This document shows positions 1 to 14,600 of a stretch of 64,000 nt of DNA, piece after piece. The notes beneath the pieces are model-generated. The model had not been told where the DNA came from. It searched no databases and worked only from the letters and a program-made list of their open reading frames with translations. This DNA comes from Pampus argenteus (lineage: Eukaryota; Chordata; Actinopteri; Scombriformes; Stromateidae), in the NCBI GenBank assembly GCA_036937835.1, contig CM072869.1, positions 10,948,001 through 11,012,000 of the forward strand, in the 5' to 3' direction. The position numbers and the translations under genes are program-made. Position 1 is the stretch's first letter. The number at the start of each line of letters is the position of its first letter.

Positions 1-2553
1 ATATCTTTTTTTTTCTTCTCTCGATCGCCTCCCAACTCCGGGAACTGTAAAAACCCATGTTGAGAAACACAGCTGCGTTTTTGTTTTGTTTGTTTTGTTT
101 TTTACTATTAAAAAAGTAAACAAAACAGTTTCGTAGCTTTGTGGACTGTTCGTGTCGCATCGATGAAAAAAAAAATGTAGTGGCAGATACATTTTGTGTT
201 GGTTTATTCTGGCTCTGTTACAGAGTAGAAGGAAGCTTGTTATTGTGATCATAACAGCCAAATTGAATAGACTTTGATAAATGAAGGGATTTCATTAAAT
301 GCTCCTGTGGACTCAAGAGTAGAGTTTGTTTTGAGCAGCAGCGAAGGTTATTGCTTGACTTGTGCATGTTTACCAAAGCGTAATCTCCCTGAAAAACCCA
401 AATGTTCCCATATGACAGAGGTTAGTGATTATGCCCTGAGCTTTAAAAGCCTTCTGTTTTTATCTGCATACATTACATTCATTATTTAGATTATGGGGCG
501 AATACAGACGATAGTCACTCATTACATTTCTTTCTTTTTTTTGCTTTTTTTTCGCTCTCGGGAATAAATTAATGAACAAGCTATCAAGCAAATTATTCAA
601 TTCCTCTGATTCGGGAGACTGTTTTTTATGACTGCTGATATAGGTTTTATGGTTCATTAGATTAGGCCGGGATAATTTAGTCTTTCCAAGTGGTCTTTTT
701 CCCAGAGCAACGCTTTGATAAGACAGTTATCCCCACAGTTATGACTGTAGCAGGAGGCTCGTTTGGTTCACTTTATTCTGAGCCGTCAAAACAAATCGTC
801 TGTTTGCGTGTGCGCCACAGTCCTGGGCCATATTAAATCTAGTCTCGGTTGTGGTAAAGCGATGGTTTAGTTTTTGAGGCAAGTTGTTGCTGGGCTCTTG
901 TGTATTATTGTTTTTTTTTTTTCTTCTTGCCTTTACACGGCTGGAAGCCCGCCCAGCTCCGGAGCTCATTGGTCTGTGAAGCAGAGTAAACTCCAGAGCT
1001 CACACAGCCTGGCAGCTTCCTCCAGGCCACAGCAGGCAGGAGAGGTTACTGCGAAGTTTTCCAAGTCAAAGACCACCCCGGATAGCACAGTGTTAAGACT
1101 CCTACTGTGGTGTGAGGGGGAAGATTTCATCCACTGAAAAATCAACCAACCTGAAGGATTGAGAGTTCCTCTTATTAGATTGTATTGATGAATTGCTGTG
1201 TCTGTGATGTGGGTCAACAGTCATCATAATACATCATAAGGCTGTAACTTTTATATCACATTAGGGCTGCAAATAAGGATTAATTTTGATTTGTTTTCTC
1301 TGTCACTTGTTTGGCTGATAAAAAAATGACTAAGAAATGGAAAATACCACAATTAAATTCCTCCAACGTCTTTATTGCTCTACAACAACATATATTTATT
1401 TAGGTTTACAGTGGACCAATGTACTTTTGCTTACAATGATTTATATACATATTTAATTATCAAAATCTTTGCTAATTATTTTTTATTTGATTGACCATTC
1501 AATTAATCACTTTTTTTTTGATAAGGACCTTTATAAATGGATTTATTTGTTATTACTAAAGCATAATAGATTAGTTATAACCCATTGATAACTTTTGGGT
1601 TGCTAGGTTGTGGGAGGTATAAATATTGAATAAACCATCCTTTCCAATGTACCATTTTTTTACAACATGGCAGGTCGAAACGTCTTATTATCAAGCTTAG
1701 TGTTTGTAATATGTAACAAATATTTTATGCTGTAAAGTCTATTATTCCATTCAATATTAAAAACTAACTGTTGGCGAAGACAATCAGAACAAATAACTGC
1801 TTAATAGGGAAGACGTTTTCCCAAACCATTAATAATAAATTAAGAGCCCTGTCAATCACTGGCACAGCTGTACTTCTCAGATAATAGTCTCCATCTATTA
1901 ACCATGTATCATGTTGCCTCATAGAGAGACATGTTTATGATTTTAATATTTATTTATCAGCAGGGGGAACAAAACAATGATATTATTGATATATCTTAAG
2001 CTGTGTTGTTAGAGAGCCGTGCAGTTTTTACAATCCACGACATGCAGCGCTTTTATATTATTTAAAAAGTACTTTTTTAAAAGAAATATAATTGGTTTCA
2101 GAAGGAATTTTGTTTTTTCCTCTTGTATGTCTGATGTAGCATGAATTCACCTAATCATTTCGAGGAGAAATCAGTTGAAACACTAACCCACAACCCTCCC
2201 CCGCACACAAAAGCACTCAGCACACTGACTTACATGAGCAAAGTTTTCTGTAGGCTATAGATTGATTAATCACACGCATTCCTCTGAAGATTGGGGTCAG
2301 ACACCCTTGAAATGTAGACTTAATGATATTGATATATGACCATTATTCATCAGGGCAAAGCCTGATGGGAAATGACAAATTTGGCAATGTTTTGGCGTTT
2401 AATGAGGGAAGTTTACATAGCTTGTCTATTCAAGCCAGACTGCTGTCATCTAGAGAAATCCATAGAGTAGAGCTGAAACAATGAAGATATATATATTGAA
2501 CATGATTCTTGAATCAGTGACCAGTTTCTTCTTTTCCTTTCTCTCCTTTATAG
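1..2553 (+). other. Intron 1 of the ELL gene (right part)
   Basis: No coding segment is visible. In particular, no YGLSCG or FHVKLT reading, expected in the first ELL exon, is present in this stretch, so exon 1 must lie upstream of the window. Positions about 1259-1330 (AGGGCTGCAAATAAGGATTAATTTTGATT) resemble the end of the ATTAAT-rich fish interspersed repeat seen again near 27540 and 29400. The rest looks unique and AT-rich. Confidence 0.6.
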
Positions 2554-2601
2554 GCATCACTATCAAATCAGCCGGCGATTTGCTTCAAGGGGAACCAGGG
2601 G
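2554..2601 (+). CDS. ell3: ELL gene micro-exon (16 codons)
   Basis: The sequence is a pyrimidine tract and TATAG acceptor, then 48 bases, then a GGG|GTAAGA donor. In the frame that joins the next exon it reads ASLSNQPAICFKGNQG, the counterpart of the ELL segment containing RPSIRFQGSQG. Both flanking introns are phase 0. No ATG-led open frame marks it; homology and exact splice phase do. It is isolated by more than 2.5 kb on the left and 10.4 kb on the right. Confidence 0.85.
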
Positions 2602-5600
2602 GTAAGATGTTTTGCATACTCTCCCTAATGCCACAGAAATTGAATGTTCTAATTAGTTCTGATGTGCTATGGTGCGCACTTGTGACAGTTCCTTTGCACA
2701 TCTTATTTGATTCTTAAGCATCCAATAAGCACTTGCATGAATCCCAAAGTGAACCCAAAGAGCCTTGTGACTTTCCAAATGTCAGGATGATTTTTAGTAA
2801 AACTGAAAGATTCAATGATCACCATGGAGAATATGGCTTCTAAAATGCACCAGTGCCCAAAGCCTGCGGGAAAAGTGCCATTGGTTTGCTCAGTTCTACT
2901 ATTTTGCGTCAAATATCTTGGAATGCATATATACAGAGGCGAGGTATATAATCTACGAAAACACTTGGCAAGAGAGCATTCCTGTAAAGCAGCTGTAAAG
3001 AAAGACGCCTGTGTCCGGCCAGATTAACTATTACGGCCACTATTAGACCCTCCCCAGCACTGCCTGCTATGCTACTACACATTTACCACACAATCGGCCC
3101 TGTCTAAAAGGAGCTGTTCTAATCCCTGCAAGAGCCGATTGCATTGACGAAAGTGACTTTGCTCTGTACACAAATACTGGCCTTGTGTGCTCACATGGGC
3201 CCTGGAAGCCCTAAGACAGGGTACGCTATACCCCCAGGCTGCTAGCCAGGTTACTGGGTCAGGCTTGCAACTGGGGAGGCTTTGTTCAGGGAGGGGGAGG
3301 AGGTAGGGGAGCTAACGAACCCCATGGAGCTCCATGTCTCCATGCCTGTTGTCTCTGTGCAGAGATGAAAGGTCTGAAATACAGCAATGGTACACAAGCA
3401 GTGGAATTCTTATCTGGAGAGCACTTAAAATACATGCAAAATGCGTCCTGAGCACAAATAATATATGTAAACATGTAATGAAACATCTGTAAAACGAACA
3501 ACAGATTAACCTTTTTTATAAGAGTCTTTCAGTGAAGAAATGTTAAGTGAGTTCAATTTAAGTGTGCTTTAATCACTGAATAGGATTTGGTGATTATATC
3601 TCGGCTGGCACATTACATATTCAAATTGCTTTGCGGAATTCAAGCACGGGCTCCCTCCCCCTCCAACAATATTCCCCGAGCTGGACGATTGGGCATTAAT
3701 GAGGTAGCTGCAACCATTGGTGGGGGAGGCCAGATTAAGCCGTTAGTAGGGGGAGGTTGTTGGTGAACATGGCAGTCTGGCATACAACAGACAGAGAGGA
3801 TAACCAGTCTCCATGTTGGAGGCTTTTTAGCGTCAGAGCAGTTGTATTTATTCCCCAACTCTTTCTCATCCTGCATTTGCTAGATGGGTGTTCGTTGAAG
3901 CTCATCCTTCCCTAAAAGCAGCACGAGGTTCAAGAGGTCACGTGTTGTAAGCGAGGAGGCTTGTGTCCTCTGACAGTTACCAGCTGTAGAGCTCGATCAC
4001 AGAAGCCATGACTGCTTCTTCTGATCTTTGTCCTCACTGGCTCATGTCACATTTCCTGTAAAGGGCCACAAAAACCGGAGGAATCCTTCAAATCACTGTC
4101 CTGGCGTCACTCCAGGGCTCAGTGGTATCATCGGCCAGGGCTCCTATCGAGAAATAGCACGCTGAGGTTTTCGGCTGCCTTTTTTTCTGACCCTGCAGAA
4201 TTTAACCCTACTATTGTAAATTGTTTGCTAGGCTTGTAATCACACAATAAACGACATAGGCTCTCAGATTGCTCTGAAACTAGTGTTGCGAATAGTTACA
4301 AATCACATGAAAAAGAATTGCTTATAAGCCTGGTTAACCTCTACTTTTACTCATCTGTTTAGGGTATAAACAAACTAATAAAGGATGATATTTGTAACTA
4401 AATGGGTTTGATCAATAACTACCGTATCACTAACAGCAAACAAAGAGAATTAAAAAAAAGACACAACTATATAGAAATAAGAGAAAAAGCAGAGAAAAAG
4501 CTTGAAGTTGAAAGAAAAGAAATTAGATTCTAGATTACTTTGAAATCATCACCAGGGATTAAGGAATATATTCAGAGCTGGTCTTGGTTCCCATAGCCGG
4601 GAATTTCACATCCTAGTTCTTATTTTCCTTTAGAGCCGGCAACACCACCTGCTTGTTGGCATGATGATATCCATTTAGTGACAGTAGAAATGGCAGTTCT
4701 AATTTATTAGACCAATCCTGTAGTGAACATATTGATTGGGAATTCAACCACAGTACCACTCATACTTTTATTACTTAATTGTTCCTCTTTCACTGCTGAA
4801 CACTGCATCTCACATGTTACACTGCAAAGTTGTTGTATACTATTCAATATTATAATTGTACCATTGAGTAAATGTTTTATGAGAGTAATGTTGTAGTAGT
4901 AAACATGGACATGGATTATATTTAAATACTGTATGTTGTGTGCTGTGTCAGGTGTGACATCCATTTAATTTCCTCCTCAGTTCATAAATGTTGAATTGCA
5001 GATGCCAGTGTAATTGTTTTTGTTTATGGCCTTGTCTGTTTTTATGTGCACAGCTGTCACATAAAGGCAGCCGCATCGGGGATGAGGGGAATGTCGAGGT
5101 GCTTTTAGAGATATTCTCATGACAACTGTGTGTGAATGCTTAGCTTCCCCTGCGCTCCCTCCCACCTGCCCTCTTGATTATTGTGCCATTTCACCCCATG
5201 CCTTGTCTGAATCCTTGGGAGACATCAGGGCCTCTATCTTACACATGGCTGCTCTGACTCTACCCCCTGCCGCCATGCCGCTTTGCTTCGCCTCCCGCTC
5301 ACACTGCAAATAAGCTTTTGCAGTGTGCAAGCGTGTGTGTGTGTGTGTGTGCATGCACACATCATTTTTATTTTCTTCTTCTTTTTTTTCCCTCGAAGCT
5401 AATTAGAATAACAATAACAGGAATGCGGTTTGAGAGACGTCCTCTCCCAGTGGCATAGCAGTGAGAGGAAAAGTTGACCCACGTGTTTCTGAAAGGGCAC
5501 ACGCCGCTCTATTCATCCAGATGTGTTAAGCAAGTCCCTGTGTTCTCTGCTCGTCGGAGAGGCCCACTGTTTTTATGCAGAGGCAGTTGGATTAGGATTT

Positions 5601-8600
5601 TGAGATCATACAGTATATTTTAAGAACAAGCTTTATGATATTCTACAGTTAAAGGGGAACTTTACTTTAGTTAGCTCCTCTGTCATTATTGTGTTCAATA
5701 GCTTTAAACAAGGACTTTCAAAGGATGCCATGGTGACTGGGTTAGTATTTTAAGAGTTTTTTATGGCCACATGAGTGCTGTAAAAGATCAGAAATCAGAC
5801 TGGGCAGGCGGTGTCACTAAAGGTGGCAATACACATTAACTAACTTGAATTTACCAGAGACAGTGCAGCACAATACTACAGAGTTGTGTGTTCTTGTTGT
5901 GGCTTTGTGTTGTTTGTTTACATTCCAAGCTAATAGAGAACAATTAGGACCAAGGATGTAACCGTTACTGTGGGAAACTGGAAGTAGCAGTGAGAAAGAA
6001 CATGCAACAACACAGACTGCCTTGAAATGTAAATCTAAAAACTCCACGATTGATCATTAAGTTTGATACCCTCAATGTCAGCATTTTGAGCCTTGAACAA
6101 TTTATTTCAAGCATGGAGATGAAATTAAAGGCAAAAGAAATGGTTTTGTAAAATTAAATACATTGGTTTATGGGATATGTTATACCAGTGAACAAATATC
6201 ATGCTAATTATGCTGCATACAATATGGCAGATTTACTCAAAATGTCATTTATATGGAGACAATTGACCAAGATGACATGATGTCTATGTTGTACAGTTAG
6301 TTTTCTTGTTCATATTGTTAAAATTCTTAAGCTATGCAGTATTTCACATTTGCCAATTTTCAATTTTCATCTTTATTTCATTTTTTGAATAGTCATTTAA
6401 CTTCAGCAAAATCTTCTATAAATGTTTGAGAATTAAACCTCATTTGGCAAGCAAAATATGTTTAAATGAGAAGGCATATCAATCAAATATAAATATGATT
6501 ACAAGGAAGTCGCCATTTTCAATGACCTTTAATAAATGTTATAATTTACCTGTGCAAAGCAGTTGATTATTAATCAAAGTTATTTGTTTATTTTTTTTAA
6601 AAACAGAACAAAGTTGACAATAAGGAAATATTTCATTCAGCGTCTGTAGTCTTATCACAACATTTATTTTTCTTGGATAAAAACGCAGCACAATATGAGG
6701 AACACTGTAAGTAAACATGGGCAGTGTTTTTGTGTACAGTAGTGACGAGTCTTTAAAGCTTAAACCCAAAGAGCTTGAAACCAACCCCGAGAGCTATTGT
6801 TTAACCTACAGACAGAAGGCTTTAACAGGTTTATGTAATCCTTGATTGCTTTGTGGTGGAAGATACACTGCATTAAAAATATTCACTTCCTTTTGAAACT
6901 GTTTTCTTATTAGTGTATCTAGATTTAAACACAGGATTTAGATTTCTCCAAATTAATTTTAATTAAGCAACAGAGATACTATCAGACTGTAAATGCTTGT
7001 AATCACATCAAAAATCCTGTATTTTCTTGCATTTGTGATTGACAGTCAAAACACACATAGTGTTATTTGGCTTGCCTCTTCATGCAACCTGATTTTACAC
7101 ATTACATCTTAATGCATGTTTTGGATTTTCTCCTATTTCTCCAAGATTCCCTGCAAGTTAATCAGGTTTGGACATACTTTTCAACACACAGTCTGTGAAT
7201 TGTTAAAGGATTACAGACTGACTGCCTGCGTGGCGAGAAAAGCCCAATAATGGGTGTATAGGATGGCGCTCCTAGCGGTTCGTGGGATTGCTCCTGTGAA
7301 ACAGCTAGGTATCAACAAGGGAAAACACACATTATTTGTGTCAGTGCATCTGAGGTCTAATAACCACAGTGTAAAGGGAATTTCCTAACTGTGTGTACTT
7401 GTGGTTTTAATTGATTTTTTTAAAATGTTGTTTTAGTTTACATTTTGCAAAATAAGAGAGAAAACTGTGGCCTAGATGTTGTCTCCATCCCTCTATGTAT
7501 TAAGAGGAGGACACCTACAGTAAGGATGAGTGGGCTGTCGGGGGTGGGGAGATTGTTGAGGTTGACAGATTAGCCCCAGCTTCTTGGAAAAAGACTGATT
7601 CTGCTTGGCATAACAGGCAGTACCTTGGGGGATGCTCGACAGTTGCCCATCCCCATATCCCCACACTACTCCCGTCAGTCAGCCCCCCCCTTTTTTTTGT
7701 GTTTTCCTGTCTTTACCAACCCCCCACAGGGACCACCACATCCACCCAGGCTCACTGAAAACATAATTTAGACTAAGAGGTGATGTCACGCATTTTGTTA
7801 AACGTGAATCACGGTGGACTCGTGGATCAGACTGTACGAAGCTTGAGGACAGTGATTGCGAATAATTAATTTGACCCTGCATTTCACACTATTTGCTAAC
7901 ATCGCTGCACTTGTCCGATCGCGTGTGTCACTGCACGTGCTGCACACTCAGAACACTTGTTTTCTGCTGTCAGACCAGTGGCTCAAATTGTAGAGTCCAG
8001 TAAATGATGTATGATCTCAACTTTGCAAGTATATAATTATATATCCGCTTAAACAGAGAGGGAATCAGGAACACATACACTTGCTCAAAGCAGCATCCAT
8101 CCCCCTCCTCTCTGCTGAATTGCTCGACACATTCCTAAAGGAAGACTATTTAGGGCCATCCCTCATGCACTGGCTTTAGTGGGAGCCACTGGCACCCCCC
8201 TACCTCTATACACATACACACACACACACAAACCCCCTATTCCTCCCTTTACCCCCCAACAACACACAGCCACACGTCCCCGCTGTTCATGAATAATCCA
8301 GACGGGCCGACAGGCCATTGCACTCAGCTTTGTGGGGGAAGAAGCTAGAACAAAAGACGGGCAGCTCACAGAGCAGCTATGGCTGAGTAGGCTCAGATGA
8401 GAAGACAATGGTAACTAGTGTCAGTATAGACAGGGCAGGAGGCAAAGACTTCAGAGTAAATCACATATCCAGGCGCCTGCTCCCATCTCAGTGCTGCCAT
8501 GCCAAATACCAGAGCTGGGAACCTTGCCTTCTCGCCTTCATCTGCAGAGCAAAAAAAGAAAAAAAAGAAGACAGAGAGAGAAACTATCCTCTCATCTTTC

Positions 8601-11600
8601 CCTGCAGATGTTTGGCTTGCAAAAGCACAGGACGGGGAAAAGTAGATCTCACCAAATAGCAAGGTTAAGAAGTTAACCCTATCAAAGATGAGCAGTTTAA
8701 ATATGCTCGGGGAGTTAAAGATGGAGTTTTACAAGGACATCGCTGATGGTGCCCTTTGTCCTTGTTCAACTGCTGAGCCCCCTGCCAAGATTTTCTGTTC
8801 CAGTCCAGTTCACACCTTACAACAGCTTGAAAGTATTTGACATCTCCAAACACACAGGCCCTGGAGGAGCAGATGTGGCTGGGCCGCGGCCACAGAGGCA
8901 GTTATTGTATCAGCCTGTACGCTCCATGGGGGGCTGCGCTGACAAGGTGCTAAGGATTGCTATTCTGATGACATTTGGTTGCTCTGACTGTAACTGTCTA
9001 ACGGCTAAACTTTACTTATATCATGATACTGGGCAGTATAATTACACATACGTAGCTGTATGCTGCTCAATTTGATTAAACTGACATGTTAATAGTACAC
9101 TCTGATCATAAAATCCCCATTAAGCTTTTCTTTGATTAATTAATCATCAGATTATATTATTTGCATAGTGGTAATGAGGATACTATAGTGTGTTAGCAAT
9201 TTAAAAAATGATTTCCCTCATTCTGAGCTGGACAAATAACGCTGATTTAATAATTATCTCCAAGCCCTCTACAGCAGGAATTAGAAATTTATATTACACA
9301 CCAGAAAATGATTTTTAATATAACTGAAACATAAATAAACATATCCTATAAATGTACATTTTTAATAATTACACTGGAATATTATTTTTAGATTGAAAGA
9401 ACATTTTATGGTTGTTTCTGTGTCTAAGTGAAGGTTCGTTAGCTGCATTCAGATTTTTCATCATAAGATAAGTCATATTTTGTGCCTCATCATGATCAAC
9501 ATTTATCTGTGCGCTGTAGTGCAGATGTAAATATCAATTGGCATACTATAGTAATATAAACAATTATCAAGCAGTTCCAAAATGCACAGATTTGCCTGTA
9601 ACAGTGCAAATTTGCAAACAGACTCTCTCCCGCTGTCGCATGAATGTGCACGGATGATTCAGTTAAACCACCAGTAGTGCTGGAGTCATATTTTTCTCTG
9701 AGCTGGCCTTAGTTGTCTGAAATCTGTTGATCCATTTTAAAACTCATGAAACCTCCAGTATGTGCTTTTATGACTCATTTACCATTTCATTCATATTTTA
9801 ATTGAAGATTATGTTTCTTTTTTATTTTATTTTTTCTTAATTGATGATTGTATATGGCATGTACCACAGAGATTTTAACATCACTCTGGTGACACTGTGA
9901 GCCACAGTGCAACTGAGGATATTTGACCTTGCATATGACATGTGGGAGTGTTAGGCCTCCTCTGCCAAAAAAAAGACAAAGTAGCAACTCAGCCTCAAGG
10001 GATGAGGCTGAAGCTCCATATGGAGAGGTCTATGACTCAGTGCTTCTATGTAAATCGACACCTACTACCTGACTGGCAGCAGCTCCAGGATCACAAACCT
10101 GTTGATACAAGTGGGTGGTGTCAATGACTAAACATGTCAAACGTCAGAGTTAATTTCATTAGGCTGGGTAGGATAATGGAAAAAGGTACTTGCCGTAAAT
10201 TGTCTGTGATTGTGTTTTGTGCATTTTAAACTTGTAACATTTAACCTTTATGTTGTTTAGACTGTAGCAAAGTTGTAAAGTAAGTTCCTGTTGTTGTTGG
10301 AATGCAGCTAAAATGTCACTGACACCAGGTGACACGCTTACCTGAAATGTGCAAGATAGAAAGCAGTGGCATTGTCAACCCTTAGATTCCAACCACAGTA
10401 AACACATAGTACCACACAGTTCAATATTGTATAATAGTGATATATTCATTAAAAACCTTTACTCTAAATTCTAAAGTCTTTTGCACATATTTTAAAATGT
10501 ACACATTTACTGGATTGTTGTGACAGTTGAATTCAGATTACTGAAGTGATATATAAGTTCTGAATAAAATAGTGCACCTTTGCTGCCACAATTTACTTGC
10601 CCTGGTACCAGTAGCTTTTGGTGGCTAACATAGCATGATGTTACTGGATTTTTTTTGAGGTCAATACCAATATATAGATATTTGAGTCTTAAAAATCTAT
10701 CTATACATTACACAAAACATTTAATATAAACATTTTTGATAATGATTCTATCAAAAATGTAATTTTGATTTCTAAATGACCTAAAACATATTTTTGGCAT
10801 CTACCTTCTTATTCATTTTTGGCCAACTTAAACCGATCCAATATATCTGTAATTAGTTTATTTATCCAATATAACTGCCAATATATTATTGGTTTCACTA
10901 TTGTGGCTAATGTTAGCTACGGTTAGCTAAATTAAGTTAAATATACCATGTAACTGACATAATGTGACTCAATTTGCTAACTTATCGTACAGATATCAGT
11001 GGTACTGATATTATTTTTGTGCATACAGTTCAAGTTTAGCGTCCCATGTTTTTGAGCTATTTTTATTCAGTACTATTGGGGTTAAGTTTATGCCTGAGGT
11101 GAAACAGACTCTCAGGCTCTCCTTTAGGAGTAAGGAACTGGAAACTAATGGGTTAAATGGCATATGGTTATGAAGCTTGAGAAGGAAGCTGTGAATAAAA
11201 CGAGGCGACCTCTGAACAGTCTGACCTGAGTGACATTGATTAGAATTAGAATGTGAAGTGTGCACAGTGGCAGGGATGCGGGTGACAAGCAAATCTAATG
11301 CATGGCTGGAGGGGGCTCATACTGCTGCCATCAACTGAAAGAGGGGACATGGTGGCACCATTACAATGCTAAATGTGTAAATGTGCACACTCATCTTGAA
11401 AGCAAACCTACTGTCTAGCAATACTCATGTTAAAAACAAATCCAGTTCTGCTGCATTCCTTTCACTACATCAATAACCCCCGTTTTTAGTGACTTGTTGC
11501 TTCTAATTTTGGTCAAGGCCGCTACTACTTTACTCTCTTCAAGTAATAGGTCCTGACGACATGGTTCGCCACTTGGTCCTACTCACTTTGATGCTTTTTT

Positions 11601-14600
11601 GGTTGATTGTTCTTAATTAGCGTAAATCTCAGAGCAGACATATGCACGACTCCGCTTTACCACTTCATGCGAACAGTCAGACATAAATAGGTCAGAATTA
11701 ATGGTCAGCTGTGTGTGTCTCAAGTGTCCATGGCCTTGTGGGCTGCTTTGCGTTTTGTGTTGACATGGGTGGGCCATGCACATGAAGGAAAGCTAGGGGC
11801 TGATGGGGGTAGGGTGAATGGCATGCGTTGGGTTGCAGAAGAGGAGGAGGGGTGTTGCAAGAGGAGCTGTTCATTGGCTCCATGCCCAAAAAAAAAAAAA
11901 CGCTTATGGCTTTGCTGCATGACTGGGCATTTGTGACAGCTATAGTCCTGCCTGCCACATCTGCCAGGGGCACTGCACTTTCAGCCAGTCAGCTTATAAT
12001 CAATCACTTACGACTGATAACTAAAGAGGCAGCTTCAAGTCCATCTGACTGACATTTGTTTTTCTTGTGACCAGCAGTTGAAAATGTCTGTGTGCTTTGG
12101 ACTGACTGATGGTACAAAAAAAAAAAAGAGCACTGAAGAACCAAGGACAAAGAGACAAAAATGTGAGCTGCTGTAGCAAACTCACATTTAATATTAGAAA
12201 TCAGTACTCAGTGCTACACATCAGTAAGCATGTATTCATGCTTGTAAAGGATGGGTGATAATCATTGGCGTCTCCTGAATCTAGGACATTCTATCAACAA
12301 AAGTACTAAATTCTCCTTTTTCAGGCTGAAACACAGCTGCGGGCAGTGTGGAAGAAAGCCTCTGCCCAATGTGTTTTAAAGGATGTATTACCTGTTGGTT
12401 AATGACTTTCTATGTTGAACTGTCCCTTTAGTGGAAGTAGGTTTTTGGGTCATTTTATATAACAGGTTTCTGATAGATAGATTGAGATAGACTTTACCCT
12501 GCTGGCTTGTTTGTTGCTATGGTGCCACAGACAGCCTATGACAGAGGAGGTTATCACCCAAGTGAAAAAGCTGTCTGCTATACTATTGTTATGTTTTGCC
12601 TTTCAGACAGGCTCCTCCCTTGACTGGCTATAGGTCATCATCCCTGACCTGGGAGGTGTCATGTGGTCTCTGATTGGGCCAAGATGGAGATTATTTAGGT
12701 CACATTTACTGCATGAAAAACACCAGGTTTAATAAAAAGAAATTCAGTCAGTTTACTTCATCCAGTGTTTTTTCTACTTTGATATTACATTGAATCAGAT
12801 CAGGCTACGTCTGGGAGAGATGAACATGTTTATTACATAACACACCACTCAAATGAGCAATGCTAGCAGATACACTCAAGCATGTCAGAGTGTACTGGAG
12901 AGAACACTGTAAAATTGTTAAAGGTTAAAAATGACTTGCTTTTGTAAAGTCAAACAAATGACTGGCTTGGTCTTTACTTTAATCTCCCATTACAATGTAT
13001 TTATTCCTATTAAACAATGTTTCTAATAATTTCATACTTTGTCTTGTTTAGTACATAAAGATCCCAGCGCCAACCCCCGAATCTCCTGATGGACTCAGAG
13101 TCTTTTCATTCTACCTATCCAGTGACAGCAAAGACAAACCTCAGTCGAGCTTCGACTGCATCCACCAGTATGTCTCAGGGTAAGCAGCACAAATAACTTA
13201 TTCCACAGTTGACCACAAATGGAATTCGTGGTAAATTTGGTGTCAGACTGAGACCGCAGGGCCTTACCAAACAGTGGCCCTTTCTCTTAGACACTACAAC
13301 AACAGACTGTATAGCTATATTCAAACAAGACTACAATAACACCCAAAGGCCGTCACAAGTGACCTGAAAGGTGTGACCGGTAATAATTAAGAACAGAGAG
13401 GTAGTGTTTGCGGCTACGCAGGGTGAAAGGGTGGATTAAAGGGTGACATCGGAGCAGCTTTATTTCCTCTGGAGTATTTTATCCTTTTAACTGCACATTT
13501 GTTGTTTAAAGTGATGTGTGTTTTAAAACACAGGAGTAGAATCTGCATGCAGAAACAAGTTACAGAACCAGTTATGTGCGTCATAGAACAACACATATTA
13601 CTGCACATCAGCTAGTATCTCTAATGCATGTTGTTGTGTTGTATGACAAATGTTCAATTGATTGAGCTGAGCCAGAGAATTTGTAAGCTTAAGCCCTAAA
13701 GTCTTCTCTTTCCTCCACCAAAGGGAGGGCAGGGATCATCTGGAGGGCCAGGGCAGCATTCAGGACAAGATCACAGTTTGTGCCACAGATGACTCCTACC
13801 AGACGACACGGGAGCGCATGTCACAGGTGGAAAAGGACATCTGGAGCCGCTCAGCAATTGAGATCAAACCAGGGCCAAGTAAGCTCTTGCCTAATAGCTC
13901 TATCTACGTTCTGTTGTATGCTCCAGCAACAGTTTTACGAGGCAGCCTTCAAGCACGTAGGGATCAAGGACAGATAACTGGAGAATTTTCATGTTCTCAG
14001 AAAGCTTCTAAACCATTGCCTCTCACCATTTCATCCTGCTGATAATTGCCATATGGTGTGGAAGTTATCACATAATTGATCAAAGCGCTGTGTTGCAATT
14101 ATTCAAGCAAGAGGGATGCCTCTTTCTTGTAATTTTCCTTTATTTTGACCAGATTGCTCAGGCACTGTGCCAGCTTGCCTGCCAGCACCATTAATGTGAT
14201 TGAGTTTGCCAGAAGTATGTGCTAACAAGTCTCATGCTGATCAGGTTTGCCTAAAAATGTAATTACAGTGACTGGGATTTAATTCACTTTCACTTGATAA
14301 AATACCTCTAAGTATCATCTAAAGATGACGCCATATTTAAGCTGGAGCGATCTTGGCCTGAAATGAAGAACATCCATTAATTTTCTTCTCTCATTGCCAT
14401 CTTCTTGCTTGGTTTTAGCGTCATTGTCAATTAAATCAACCATCTTTATAAATGATCTGGCCACGAGGTTTCATGACATTTAGAGGTCCCGTGTGAGTTT
14501 ATTATTGTGCAGATTATATTTTATGAATCGAAACCTGCTGTGTAGACCATCACTTCAACATAACGTTTAAGGGAATTGCTGTAGGCTACTAGCCAGCTGT

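Noticed and set aside
1..2553. First coding exon of the ELL gene
   Set aside because: No segment reads as the expected YGLSCG/FHVKLT N-terminus, so the exon is taken to lie outside the window.
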